Positions 42,755 through 51,398 of a stretch of DNA of 64,000 bases are shown here, in pieces (the first letter of the stretch is position 1; each line of letters starts with the position of its first letter). The notes beneath the pieces were generated by a model, which made no database searches, had not been told where the DNA came from, and saw only the letters and a list, made by a program, of their open reading frames with translations. Origin of the DNA: Sphingobacterium sp. CZ-UAM (GTDB lineage Bacteria; Bacteroidota; Bacteroidia; Sphingobacteriales; Sphingobacteriaceae); contig NZ_MTCM01000004.1 of NCBI RefSeq assembly GCF_002000245.1, forward strand, positions 62,001-126,000, given 5' to 3'. The position numbers were made by a program, and so were the translations under genes.

Positions 42755-44125
42755 TTAAAAATCTCTAAAAAAACGATCAGCAAGCACCGAGAGATTAACC
42801 CCATTATAATTATTTAAACTCATAAGTAGTAAATTGTAACCTCTGGACTTAACCCCATCTAAAAACGAATACAGCCCATCCAAACTCACAACAACCTCTA
42901 AATCAGGATTATTAAAGCTCCGTTTGATATTCTCAGGCACGCGTTCAATATCCTTGTTCATTTCCTTGCATGAGTTGATATTCACGTAGACTACAGAGAC
43001 ATCCGATTCCCGCATGGAGTCCGCATATTGTAACAAAAAGGATGAATCTAAGCTATCATATGAGTTTAATTCAATAATTGTGACCAATTTCTGATTAGGA
43101 AATTGTTCTTTTACGGCATGGATACTTGACCGAACTTTATCTGCATTGCAGGCGTAATCCTGATAGACCACTGATCCTTCCGAACTGGCCACAAACTCGA
43201 GATAACGAATAGAAGTATTAAAGCTCTTTATTGCGTCAAAGAAATCTTTCTTTTTAATTCCCAACCATTCACAGACCGTATAAGCGCCTGCAATATTGGA
43301 CAGATTATGTTTTCCAAATACCTGCAAAGGAACATCTCCATCCGCAGTATTCAAATAGGTAACCCCTTTATTGATCGTATAATCAGGAATTTTATAACCA
43401 TGTCTGTTGATCTTACAATCTTTAGTATCCTGCAAAACCTTTTGGAGAACGGCATCTTCTTTATTATAGATCAGTGTTCCTTTGGGAGGTATAGAATCAA
43501 TAAAATCTTCAAATTGTTTAATATATTCCTCTTGAGATATTTTGGAATTGAATTCATTCCATACGATACCCGAGATTAGCGCAATATTGGGCTTATAATA
43601 CAAGAATTTGGACTTGGAGTCAATTTTGGACGAAACATATTCATCTCCCTCGATAATAATAATCTTATTATGCTTGGTAATATCCACAAGTTTATCAAAG
43701 CCTCTTAATTGCGCCCCGACCAGGTAATCAAAATCTTTACCTAAGAAGCGCATGACGTGCATGACCATACTCGTAATCGTGGTTTTCCCATAGCTACCTG
43801 CAATAACCACACGGATTTTATCCTGTGAAAGTTCTTGTATAAACTCAGGGAAAGAATAGATTTTCAGGCCTAATTCCTGCGCCCTTTTTAATTCGGGATT
43901 ATCTGCTTGCGCATGTGCTCCTAAAATAACAGCATCAATATCTTCTGTCACCTTATCGGCAAACCATCCCAATTGATCTGGCAATAATCCAGCTTCGATA
44001 AGATGGGAACGGGAAGGCTCCACAATCTGATCATCAGATCCAGTAATCTGGTGCCCTTGCTTTGCCAAGGAAATGGCAAGGTTGTGCATCACACTACCAC
44101 CTATCGCTATAAAATGAATACGCAT
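42755..44125 (-). CDS. mpl: Mpl: UDP-MurNAc:murein tripeptide ligase
   Basis: A Mur-ligase family enzyme of 456 residues that joins recycled L-Ala-gamma-D-Glu-meso-DAP tripeptide to UDP-MurNAc, so wall fragments are re-used. The N-terminal Rossmann domain has HFIAIGGSVMHNLAISL in place of the MurC AGSGMSG pattern. The ATP loop is VIAGSYGKTTITSMV, and IIEGDEYVSSKIDSKSKF is the Mpl-type metal-binding block. Fourth and last gene of an operon running GlmU-like, tpiA, prmA, mpl; 7 bp after prmA. Confidence 0.92.
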   Translation of the reverse strand: MRIHFIAIGGSVMHNLAISLAKQGHQITGSDDQIVEPSRSHLIEAGLLPDQLGWFADKVTEDIDAVILGAHAQADNPELKRAQELGLKIYSFPEFIQELSQDKIRVVIAGSYGKTTITSMVMHVMRFLGKDFDYLVGAQLRGFDKLVDITKHNKIIIIEGDEYVSSKIDSKSKFLYYKPNIALISGIVWNEFNSKISQEEYIKQFEDFIDSIPPKGTLIYNKEDAVLQKVLQDTKDCKINRHGYKIPDYTINKGVTYLNTADGDVPLQVFGKHNLSNIAGAYTVCEWLGIKKKDFFDAIKSFNTSIRYLEFVASSEGSVVYQDYACNADKVRSSIHAVKEQFPNQKLVTIIELNSYDSLDSSFLLQYADSMRESDVSVVYVNINSCKEMNKDIERVPENIKRSFNNPDLEVVVSLDGLYSFLDGVKSRGYNLLLMSLNNYNGVNLSVLADRFFRDF

Positions 44126-44132
44126 CGCTCTA

Positions 44133-44972
44133 TTACCGTTTCACAAACTTGGCTGCACACCAATTATTTAAAACTTTTTTGGAGATAAATTCAAAACCTA
44201 AAGACTCAGCTGTCTCACGTAACATGGCCAAATCTTCCTGTTCATAGAATCCGCTTAAGTACAACTCTCCATTTATATTGATACTTAAAGCGTATTGGGG
44301 CAATTGTTCCAATAGAATATTCCGATTGATATTTGCTAAGATAGTATCAAAAACACGGCCTTTTAAAACCTCAAAAGAGCCACAGATAGCCTCGATATTG
44401 GTTACTGTATTAAGCGCGCTATTTTCGATCACACTGTCCACGCAGATTTCATCGTAATCTACTGCCAATAAAGCATCAGCCCCTTTTTTTGAAGCCAAGA
44501 TCGCCAGGATCCCCGTACCACAGCCCATGTCCAGGACCTGTTTACCCTCAAAATCATTTTCCAGAATATACTGTAGCATCATCGATGTCGTCTGATGGTG
44601 CCCTGTACCGAAGGACATTTTGGGGTCGATGATTATTTCATAGGGAAAATCAGGCCTTGCCTCATGAAATGTAGCACGAACATAGCATTGTCCACCTACT
44701 TCAATGGGATTAAAATTACTCTCCCAGAGCTTATTCCAATTCTGATTTTCAATTTCCTGGACTTTATAGCTTACTTCAAGTCCTTCATCAAGATGTAGCA
44801 TTAATGTTTCTAATGCCTGCAGATCTAGATTTGCAGCTGGAATATAAGCTGCAAATCCAGATTCGGTATCTTCAAACGTATCAAAGCCGATGTCTGCCAA
44901 ATCAGATACCAATAGATCTTTTTGCCATTCCTCGCCCGATAGCATTTGAAAGATAACCTCTATGTATTTCAT
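44133..44972 (-). CDS. prmA: Ribosomal protein L11 methyltransferase PrmA
   Basis: A SAM-dependent methyltransferase of 279 residues that trimethylates uL11. The N-terminal substrate-binding domain is followed by IDPKMSFGTGHHQTTSMML and the SAM-binding VLDMGCGTGILAILASKKGA. DTILANINRNILL carries the NxxN-type active-site motif. Normal length. Third gene of the tpiA-mpl operon; its role there seems to be only shared expression. Confidence 0.94.
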   Translation of the reverse strand: MKYIEVIFQMLSGEEWQKDLLVSDLADIGFDTFEDTESGFAAYIPAANLDLQALETLMLHLDEGLEVSYKVQEIENQNWNKLWESNFNPIEVGGQCYVRATFHEARPDFPYEIIIDPKMSFGTGHHQTTSMMLQYILENDFEGKQVLDMGCGTGILAILASKKGADALLAVDYDEICVDSVIENSALNTVTNIEAICGSFEVLKGRVFDTILANINRNILLEQLPQYALSININGELYLSGFYEQEDLAMLRETAESLGFEFISKKVLNNWCAAKFVKR

Positions 44973-44981
44973 TTCTAAAAA

Positions 44982-45749
44982 TTAGCCGTTAAACACTTTG
45001 GCAATATCAATAAAATCTCTCGATTTCAAAGAAGCTCCTCCAATCAAACCACCATCGATATCTGCTTGTGCAAACAGATCTTTTGCATTACCCGGATTAC
45101 AAGAACCACCATACAGAATACTTGTATTATCCGCTGTTTCCTGACCATATTTCTCTGCGACGACCTGACGGATAAATTGATGAACTTCCTGTGCCTGCTC
45201 CGGACTAGCCGTAAGACCCGTGCCGATCGCCCAAACTGGCTCATAGGCCAATACCACTGTAGCGAAAGCTTCATTGGACAGATGGAACAATCCAGCAGTC
45301 AATTGTGTTTTAATTATTTCAAAGAAATCACCGGACTCGCGCTCTTCTTTGGTTTCTCCAATACAAAATATCGGCGTCAGGCCATGTTTCAACGCGATAT
45401 CTACTTTCGCAGCCAACAAAGCGTCTGTTTCTCCAAAATAAGCACGTCTTTCAGAGTGACCTAAGATCACATGTGAAGCACCGACCGATTTTACCTGTCC
45501 TGCTGAAATTTCACCAGTGTAAGCTCCAGACTCCGCCTGATGAATATTTTGTGCACCGATATTCACGTTAGCCACATTCTTGGAAAGTTGCCCAAGACTT
45601 GACAAGTGAATGAAAGGGCTGCAAACAACCAGTTCCTGATTTCCAATAACTTCATCTTTGGCCATATTGATAATTTCAGAGAATAAACTTAATCCGGATT
45701 GATAGTCTAAATTCATTTTCCAATTACCAGCTACGATTTTCTTACGCAT
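44982..45749 (-). CDS. tpiA: Triosephosphate isomerase
   Basis: Interconverts dihydroxyacetone phosphate and glyceraldehyde 3-phosphate in glycolysis. The 255-residue barrel has all catalytic residues: NWKMN (Lys11), ILGHSERR (electrophilic His) and VLAYEPVWAIGTG (catalytic Glu and the flexible lid loop). Phosphate-gripping GGSCNPGNA and DGGLIGGASLK follow. Lies 12 bp after the GlmU-like gene and 9 bp before prmA. Confidence 0.97.
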   Translation of the reverse strand: MRKKIVAGNWKMNLDYQSGLSLFSEIINMAKDEVIGNQELVVCSPFIHLSSLGQLSKNVANVNIGAQNIHQAESGAYTGEISAGQVKSVGASHVILGHSERRAYFGETDALLAAKVDIALKHGLTPIFCIGETKEERESGDFFEIIKTQLTAGLFHLSNEAFATVVLAYEPVWAIGTGLTASPEQAQEVHQFIRQVVAEKYGQETADNTSILYGGSCNPGNAKDLFAQADIDGGLIGGASLKSRDFIDIAKVFNG

Positions 45750-45761
45750 GATTTTTACGAT

Positions 45762-46928
45762 TTAATTATATTTTTTGTTAAGTTGATTCAATTCCCTTGT
45801 GAGCCTTTCCGGCAGTTCCTCATTTTTTGACATATATAGCGTTTCCAGGTACTCCATAAACTTGTCAAAGTTATAGATCTGTGTATCCCCATTGAACAGC
45901 CAGGCAAACGACGGTACAAATTTAGCATAAAAACTTGTATCTGCCAGCATACTTGCAATTCCAATTACGGTTCCGGTATTAAAAGACGAGTTAATCCCCG
46001 TCCGTGTATAGTCACCTATAAAAACACCACACTTTAATAAGCCTGTATCCCTAAAGTCTTCGAGGCTATAATCATAAATTGATACCGTTTTTAAATTGTT
46101 TTTAAGATTCGAATTGGAGGTCCCGGCACCAAGATTACACCAGTCCCCTATGACCGAGCAGCCAAGATAACCATGATGTCCTTTTGCGGAAAAGTCCCCG
46201 ATAACGGAATTTCCGACCTCACCTCCGACGACACTTTGTTTTCCCACAGACACATTGCCATAGATCGTTGCACCCATTTTTACGACAGCCCCTTTTCCAA
46301 GATAGAGTGGCCCGCGCAGATGAGCACCTTCCATAATCGTGGCTCCCTCGTCAATGTAAATAGGGCCAGTGGTCGAGTTAAGTGTCGCACATTCCATCGA
46401 GACCTTTTCAGCGACGTAAAAATCTGTACCCAGCAACTGGTTTGTGGGAGAGATAGCCTCAACGGCTGTCTTTTGTGCCAACAGGTTGAAATCATGTACA
46501 ATTTCCGCCCCCGTTAATACAAACAGGTCTTCCACGCCTTTCAACAAAGAGATGGTATCATCTGCATGCTTTAACTTCAAAGCCCCCTCTTTATGATACC
46601 GCCAGGCGATGATCATTTCATCCTGTCGCAAGATATCGCCTTCCTCCATCGCCAAAACAGCCTGTAACATCACCGCAGAGGGAACTACATGTTTGGTCAC
46701 CCAAACAGCTCCATCCTCACAACTATTCCCCTCGGCAAGCTCCAGATTGAATGTGGAAGCCAACCTATGCCATTTCTCCCTTAAAGTGAGAATACCGACA
46801 CGCAAGTCTAAACAGGATTTAACGAAGGTAAAAGGATATAAACTCTTTTTATCAAAAGAAGTCAGCGGGAAAGTGAGCGTATCCAACGATCGGATAGCAT
46901 CAAAACAATCTACAAAAAAGATTTTCAC
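45762..46928 (-). CDS. GlmU-like putative sugar nucleotidyltransferase
   Basis: A 388-residue protein in the Bacteroidetes GlmU-like family. The C-terminal half is a left-handed beta-helix of hexapeptide repeats (ATIMEGAHLRGPLYLGKGAVV, split; GATIYGNVSVGKQSVVGGEVG), as in acyl- or sugar-nucleotide transferases. The N-terminal half lacks the canonical LAAGxGTRM pyrophosphorylase loop and instead begins KIFFVDCFDAIRSL, so activity is uncertain. I chose the GTG at 46928, because it opens the conserved KIFF segment. First gene of the tpiA-prmA-mpl operon. Possible role in making a UDP-sugar for wall or surface glycans. Confidence 0.75.
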   Translation of the reverse strand: MKIFFVDCFDAIRSLDTLTFPLTSFDKKSLYPFTFVKSCLDLRVGILTLREKWHRLASTFNLELAEGNSCEDGAVWVTKHVVPSAVMLQAVLAMEEGDILRQDEMIIAWRYHKEGALKLKHADDTISLLKGVEDLFVLTGAEIVHDFNLLAQKTAVEAISPTNQLLGTDFYVAEKVSMECATLNSTTGPIYIDEGATIMEGAHLRGPLYLGKGAVVKMGATIYGNVSVGKQSVVGGEVGNSVIGDFSAKGHHGYLGCSVIGDWCNLGAGTSNSNLKNNLKTVSIYDYSLEDFRDTGLLKCGVFIGDYTRTGINSSFNTGTVIGIASMLADTSFYAKFVPSFAWLFNGDTQIYNFDKFMEYLETLYMSKNEELPERLTRELNQLNKKYN

Positions 46929-46942
46929 AAAATAAAAATAAC

Positions 46943-46976
46943 AAAAAAAACCCGACAAATAACATTTATCGAGTTC
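46943..46976 (-). terminator. Terminator of rpmE
   Basis: On the minus strand AACTCGATAAAT pairs fully with ATTTGTCGGGTT (three G-T) around GTT, followed by a T-run. Confidence 0.75.
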
Positions 46977-47006
46977 TTAATATTGTAATATACAGATCTG
47001 CTACAA

Positions 47007-47255
47007 TTATTTTTTGTTGTAACGGCTACGGAATTTGTCGATACGTCCAGCAGTATCAACCAATTTCATTTTACCTGTATAGAAAGGGTGTGATGTATGA
47101 GAAATCTCTAATTTTACAACTGGGTACTCATTACCATCTTCCCACTGAATAGTCTCTTTCGTGTCAACACAAGATTTAGTAATAAAAGCATAGTCGTTTG
47201 ACATATCTTTAAATACAACTAATCTGTAATTTGAAGGATGCAAATCTTTTTTCAT
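47007..47255 (-). CDS. rpmE2: 50S ribosomal protein bL31 type B
   Basis: An 82-residue protein of the large subunit. It is the type B form without the zinc-binding CxxC pairs of type A: MKKDLHPSNYRLVVFKDMS, then SHPFYTGKMKLVDTAGRIDKF and a C-terminal FRSRYNKK. A zinc-independent L31 is the standard form in this phylum. Own promoter at 47292-47322, own terminator. Confidence 0.95.
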   Translation of the reverse strand: MKKDLHPSNYRLVVFKDMSNDYAFITKSCVDTKETIQWEDGNEYPVVKLEISHTSHPFYTGKMKLVDTAGRIDKFRSRYNKK

Positions 47256-47291
47256 TATTATTATGATTACGTATATTCAATTATTGAGGTG

Positions 47292-47322
47292 CAAAGATAA
47301 TTTATAAAAATGTAATTTGCAA
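47292..47322 (-). promoter_or_regulatory. Promoter of rpmE
   Basis: On the minus strand TTG (47320-47322) and TATCTTTG (47292-47299) are 20 bp apart, ending 36 bp before the start codon. Confidence 0.7.
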
Positions 47323-47482
47323 CAATTGCAAAGAATAATTCATTGAATTTTTCCACACTTTCGGTTACCAGCACTTAAACGGTTACAAATGTAACAATCT
47401 TTATTTATCCCCCAAGAATTATTTTGTTTTCCAACTTTTTTCGCTTAACTTAACTTACTACAATTAAATCATTTACATAATT

Positions 47483-47821
47483 ATGAGCAAATTAGATGAA
47501 AAAATTGCTGCATATACTGCAGAATCAAAAAAACTAGGGTTATCACTCGATGATGCGTTTATTGCAAAAGTGACAAAAGGGATGGGACCTTCCATTTACA
47601 ATGCAGATTCAGAAACTATTGCAGCGTCAGATCCCGAAGAGCTTAAACGTGTCAAGCAAAATTTTCTGATCAAAAAATTAGGGCTCAAAGATGGTCCTGA
47701 TTTAGACAAAGCATTAGAAGAAGTTATTACCACTATTGGTAAATCCAATAAAAATAAATACCGTGTTTTGGTGTATGCTTTATTGGCAAAAAAATTCAAA
47801 AAAGAATCTGTTTACCAATAA
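47483..47821 (+). CDS. DUF2853 family protein
   Basis: A 112-residue soluble protein. Signature segments are KLDEKIAAYTAESKKLGL, KGMGPSIYNADSETIAASD and VKQNFLIKKLGLKDGPDLD, matching the DUF2853 family of Bacteroidetes and Proteobacteria. All-helical with a lysine-rich C-terminus. Function unknown; no DNA-binding or enzymatic motif is visible. Monocistronic. Confidence 0.88.
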   Translation: MSKLDEKIAAYTAESKKLGLSLDDAFIAKVTKGMGPSIYNADSETIAASDPEELKRVKQNFLIKKLGLKDGPDLDKALEEVITTIGKSNKNKYRVLVYALLAKKFKKESVYQ

Positions 47822-47847
47822 GCAACAACATTTTATTAATCCAACTT

Positions 47848-48495
47848 CTATCCAAAAATCAGTTCGCCAAAAAACTGAGGTAAATGGAAATTAGGAGTTG
47901 GATTATCTACTTTACTCCAGGAGAGAAAATGCGGATTTTTTAGGTTGTCACCACACTTGTAAAAGTTCCCATGTATTTTCTTCCCTTTCAGCTCACTTGT
48001 ATCATTAAATTTAAAGACAGCCAGTGGAATGACCTGGATCATGCTCCAGCGTCTATCTGTACCGCTATGCCGCTCGATCATGGAGAATGCCTGCACCGTC
48101 TCAATCTCTGCCGCACTGAGCCTGCTTCTCGCTGATTTATCAGGAGTACCGTAGCCGATCAACCCTGTTCCGATCAAATTAAACTCTATATTATAATAAT
48201 GCTTGCGATCATCAAACGAAACGAAAAACTCTACGCAACTATCCTCCCAAACATTTTGGTTTGCTTCTGCGTAATTTCCGCGCAATTGCTCCTCAGCGAC
48301 ATCAAACTGTAGCAGCAATTCATTTTGCGTATAACCTATTTTAAATCGCACCTGCGGCTTATAAGGATACGAATCGCTCCAATTACTCTGCTCCAATGTA
48401 TTCCACTCCAAATCTTTTAGAAGATCCGAAAGCTGATTAAAATTGTGGCTGCCGGTCAAATCTGATGCAATGGGCAGAATGGTTAGTTTCTTCAT
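47848..48495 (-). CDS. CBM9-like carbohydrate-binding family protein
   Basis: A 215-residue beta-sandwich protein of the CBM9-like type (DOMON-related). LLLQFDVAEEQLRGNYAEAN, NVWEDSCVEFFVSF and FYKCGDNLKNPHFLSWSKVD are typical of the stand-alone carbohydrate-binding family 9-like proteins found near polysaccharide genes. No signal peptide is visible, so it may be cytosolic, which is odd for a polysaccharide binder; a sugar-sensing role is possible. It follows the sugar-kinase-like gene by 73 bp on the same strand. Confidence 0.8.
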   Translation of the reverse strand: MKKLTILPIASDLTGSHNFNQLSDLLKDLEWNTLEQSNWSDSYPYKPQVRFKIGYTQNELLLQFDVAEEQLRGNYAEANQNVWEDSCVEFFVSFDDRKHYYNIEFNLIGTGLIGYGTPDKSARSRLSAAEIETVQAFSMIERHSGTDRRWSMIQVIPLAVFKFNDTSELKGKKIHGNFYKCGDNLKNPHFLSWSKVDNPTPNFHLPQFFGELIFG

Positions 48496-48568
48496 ATACA
48501 GTAAAGTTAAGAAAAAGAAGCTTCATCATTAGATGGAAGCTTCTCAACATATTAAAGGTATAAAATCG

Positions 48569-49675
48569 TTAAATACAATCAAAAATTACCTTTCGCATAA
48601 ATTCTTCATTCTTTTCCATCTCTTCCACCAATTTTAGCTGCGTATTGGTACGTACCAAATTATGTTCGTCATATTTGGTTTTATAGTAATGGTCTCCCTC
48701 AATGTAATCGGTCAGGAAGCGTACGCCTTGCATATAAGGTAATAAAAACGCCCCATCAACCAGCGTTTCTTTTTCCGCTGTGGTCAAAAACTCGTTTGCT
48801 TCTTCCAGATAGCCTTCTGCATAGGCCTTGTATAATGATAGGTTCAGCACGATTTTCGATATATCCTTTTCATCTTCGGCTACGGGATTAATAATGGTAC
48901 GTATGGCATCTCCAAAATCATAGGCAACGTACCCTGGCATAACCGTATCCAGATCAATCACACATTGCATTTTATCGTGGACATCAAGTAATACATTATT
49001 AAATTTTGTATCGTTATGTGTGATACGCAAGGGCAATGCACCTTTATTTCCCAAATCCAGGATTGTCTTCATACGGTCTTCACGGCTAAAGATAAAGTCC
49101 AGTTTATCCTTTACCTGTTCCACACGTTGGCAGACATCTTGCGCAATCGCTTTTCGAAGATTATTGAGTCGGAATTCTACGTTATGAAAATTAGGCAGTA
49201 CTTCAACAATACGGGAAGCATCCAGGTCAGAAAGCTGTTTCTGAAACAGTCCAAAAGCACGTCCACCCTCTGCCGCCTGCACTTCTGTTTCCACAATATC
49301 ATAACTCTTTGTATCCTCAATCAGGATAAACATACGCCAGTAATTCCCTTCGCTGTCCTTCGTATATAACTTGCCTTCCAGTGTAGGAATAATCGTCAGG
49401 ACATGGTCACTGACCCGCTTGCCTTCGGCAACTTTTACTTTTTTACTGAGATGTTTTGTTACGATTTCAATATTATGCATCAAGCCTTCAACATTTGGAA
49501 ATACGTGATGGTTGATGCGTTGCAATAAATGCGATATCCCGCTATTTATGGAGGTAGTTACACGATAAGTATCATTGATATGACCAGAACCAAAAGGCTG
49601 CACTGAAATGATATCTCCTTCTAATGTGAATTGTTTTGCTGCGTTCTCTACTACTAATTGGTTAAAATCAGACAT
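48569..49675 (-). CDS. N-acetylhexosamine kinase-like phosphotransferase
   Basis: A 368-residue protein-kinase-fold small-molecule kinase (APH/choline-kinase superfamily). The ATP-binding start is QPFGSGHINDTYRV. The catalytic loop is RITHNDTKFNNVLLD, and VIDLDTVMPGYVAYDFGDAIR holds the Mg-binding aspartates. The DLDTVMPG block recalls NahK-type N-acetylhexosamine 1-kinases from Bifidobacterium. I infer phosphorylation of GalNAc or GlcNAc, supported by the divergent GH109-like gene, which could release GalNAc. Aminoglycoside resistance is unlikely. Confidence 0.7.
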   Translation of the reverse strand: MSDFNQLVVENAAKQFTLEGDIISVQPFGSGHINDTYRVTTSINSGISHLLQRINHHVFPNVEGLMHNIEIVTKHLSKKVKVAEGKRVSDHVLTIIPTLEGKLYTKDSEGNYWRMFILIEDTKSYDIVETEVQAAEGGRAFGLFQKQLSDLDASRIVEVLPNFHNVEFRLNNLRKAIAQDVCQRVEQVKDKLDFIFSREDRMKTILDLGNKGALPLRITHNDTKFNNVLLDVHDKMQCVIDLDTVMPGYVAYDFGDAIRTIINPVAEDEKDISKIVLNLSLYKAYAEGYLEEANEFLTTAEKETLVDGAFLLPYMQGVRFLTDYIEGDHYYKTKYDEHNLVRTNTQLKLVEEMEKNEEFMRKVIFDCI

Positions 49676-49751
49676 TAAACTATGTTTTTAAATCATCAAT
49701 GTGCTTGCAATATCACAAATTGAATTAATAAATGATAATTTTTATTTCAAT

Positions 49752-49793
49752 CAAACGTTTGCATGAAATTTAATAAATTTAAACAATCGTTTG
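49752..49793. promoter_or_regulatory. Two LacI-type operator-like sites
   Basis: CAAACGTTTG (49752-49761), a perfect palindrome with central CG, and CAATCGTTTG (49784-49793), an imperfect copy, lie 32 bp apart (three helical turns) in the divergent region between the kinase-like and GH109-like genes. Central-CG palindromes are typical of LacI/GalR operators. No LacI gene lies in the window. Confidence 0.5.
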
Positions 49794-49820
49794 CACTTTC
49801 TTTTATAGCAAATGAAATAA

Positions 49821-49828
49821 TATATTTG
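49821..49828 (+). promoter_or_regulatory. Candidate -7 element of the GH109-like gene
   Basis: TATATTTG is an exact TAnnTTTG match, 28 bp after the second operator-like site and 77 bp before the GH109-like ATG. The nearest TTTG upstream is 27 bp away, too far for good spacing, so the promoter may need an activator. Confidence 0.5.
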
Positions 49829-49905
49829 TTGATAGGAGCCAGTCAAATAGCTGGTTCTTCACTAAGATAAATAACTAATATACAAACTCCTCATATCTCA
49901 AAACA

Positions 49906-51252
49906 ATGGATAGAAGAAATTTCATTAAGTCAACTGCCATCACTACCGCTGGACTCGGCGTTCTTTCAAGTACTGACTTATTCGCCCAAACAAACGGGAA
50001 AATCAAAATCGGCTTTATCGGGGTAGGTCTTCGTGGACGGAATCACGTTCAGATCGCCTTAAACAGAGACGATCTAGAAATTGTGGCCGTATGTGATACA
50101 CAAGAAGAATCTCTTGCACAATGCCGTAAACAGTTCAATGCGAAAGGCACCAAACTTCCAAAAGAGTATACAGGAGGCGTCGATGCTTACAAAAAAATGT
50201 TAAGCAGCGAAAAATTAGATGCAGTTATCATTGCAACACCTTGGCAATTTCACAAAGACCAAGCTATTGATGCCATGAAAGCAGGTTTATATGTAGGTTG
50301 TGAAGTTATCGCTGGCTTAACCGTACAAGATCACTGGGATGTCGTAAAAGCTTCTGAAGAAACCGGAAAACCTTACATGACATTGGAAAATGTTGCTTTC
50401 CGTCGTGATGTACTTGCGGTACTAAATATGCACAGACAAGGTTTATTCGGTGAATTGTTACATCTTGAAGGTGGTTATCAACATGATTTACGTGAAGTTT
50501 TATTCAATGATGGTAAGAGTTATTATGGCCATGGCGTTGAATACGGACCTAAGGCACTTTCTGAGGCGCAATGGCGTACACAGTTCAACATTGACCAAGA
50601 TGGTGACCTTTATCCGACACACGGTTTAGGACCTATCATGCAGTTTGTTGATATCAACAAGGGCAATAGATTTACGCATATTACATCTTACTCAAGTAAG
50701 GCGCGTGGTCTAGCGGCTTATGTTAACAAAGTATCGCCCGGACACCCAAACAGTAAGCTAAACTATAAAAACGGGGATATCACTCAAACGATGCTACAAT
50801 GTGCAAATGGTGAAACCATGTTGTTAACACACGACACGCATTTACCAAGACCCTATTCCATCGGTTTCCGTGTACAGGGAACGGAAGGTATTTGGATGGA
50901 TGTCGCTAAAGGGATCCACATCGAAGGAAAATCAAAACCGCATACCTGGGATCCAGCAGACGAATGGGTTAAAAAATATGATCACCCGATCTGGAAAAAA
51001 TACGAAGAATTAGCGACAGGTTCAGGCCACGGTGGTATGGACTGGTTTGTATTCAATGCATTTATCCAAGCTGTAAAACAAAAAGTTCAAACGCCAATTG
51101 ACGTTTATGATTCAGTAACGATGAGTGCGGTATTCCCACTTTCTACAGAATCGATCAAAAAAGGTAATAAAACTTTAGAGTTCCCGGATTTCACAAAAGG
51201 AAAATGGAAAACAAAGAAAAACACCTTCATGCTTGACGATAGCGGCATGTAA
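49906..51252 (+). CDS. GH109-like Gfo/Idh/MocA oxidoreductase, exported
   Basis: A 448-residue NAD-dependent protein exported by the Tat pathway (DRRNFIKSTAITTAGLG). The nucleotide fold starts with KIKIGFIGVGLRGRNHV (GxGxxG). TLENVAFRRDVLAVLNMHRQG, LEGGYQHDLREV, WRT and DLYPTHGLGPIMQFVDINKG fit the GH109 family, where NAD-assisted elimination cleaves alpha-N-acetylgalactosamine from glycans. A plain sugar dehydrogenase of the same superfamily is the alternative. Divergent from an N-acetylhexosamine-kinase-like gene with two operator-like sites between them, so both likely serve amino-sugar use. Confidence 0.78.
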   Translation: MDRRNFIKSTAITTAGLGVLSSTDLFAQTNGKIKIGFIGVGLRGRNHVQIALNRDDLEIVAVCDTQEESLAQCRKQFNAKGTKLPKEYTGGVDAYKKMLSSEKLDAVIIATPWQFHKDQAIDAMKAGLYVGCEVIAGLTVQDHWDVVKASEETGKPYMTLENVAFRRDVLAVLNMHRQGLFGELLHLEGGYQHDLREVLFNDGKSYYGHGVEYGPKALSEAQWRTQFNIDQDGDLYPTHGLGPIMQFVDINKGNRFTHITSYSSKARGLAAYVNKVSPGHPNSKLNYKNGDITQTMLQCANGETMLLTHDTHLPRPYSIGFRVQGTEGIWMDVAKGIHIEGKSKPHTWDPADEWVKKYDHPIWKKYEELATGSGHGGMDWFVFNAFIQAVKQKVQTPIDVYDSVTMSAVFPLSTESIKKGNKTLEFPDFTKGKWKTKKNTFMLDDSGM

Positions 51253-51276
51253 TCATAAAAAAAGTATAAACCAAAG

Positions 51277-51308
51277 AAGCTGTATCCCGAAAAGATACAG
51301 CTTTTTTC
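51277..51308 (+). terminator. Terminator of the GH109-like gene
   Basis: AAGCTGTATC (51277-51286) and GATACAGCTT (51294-51303) form a perfect 10-bp stem, followed by T-run. Confidence 0.88.
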
Positions 51309-51398
51309 GTTAGGCTATTTAATATAATCCCAATAGTTCTACCATTTAGGCCGCCTTTTTCTTAAATTAGCTTTCACAAACAATTTTTCCATAACATT

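Noticed and set aside
48569..49675. Aminoglycoside resistance gene
   Set aside because: The fold is APH-like, but the catalytic and DLDTVMPG blocks fit sugar kinases better and the neighbours are carbohydrate genes.
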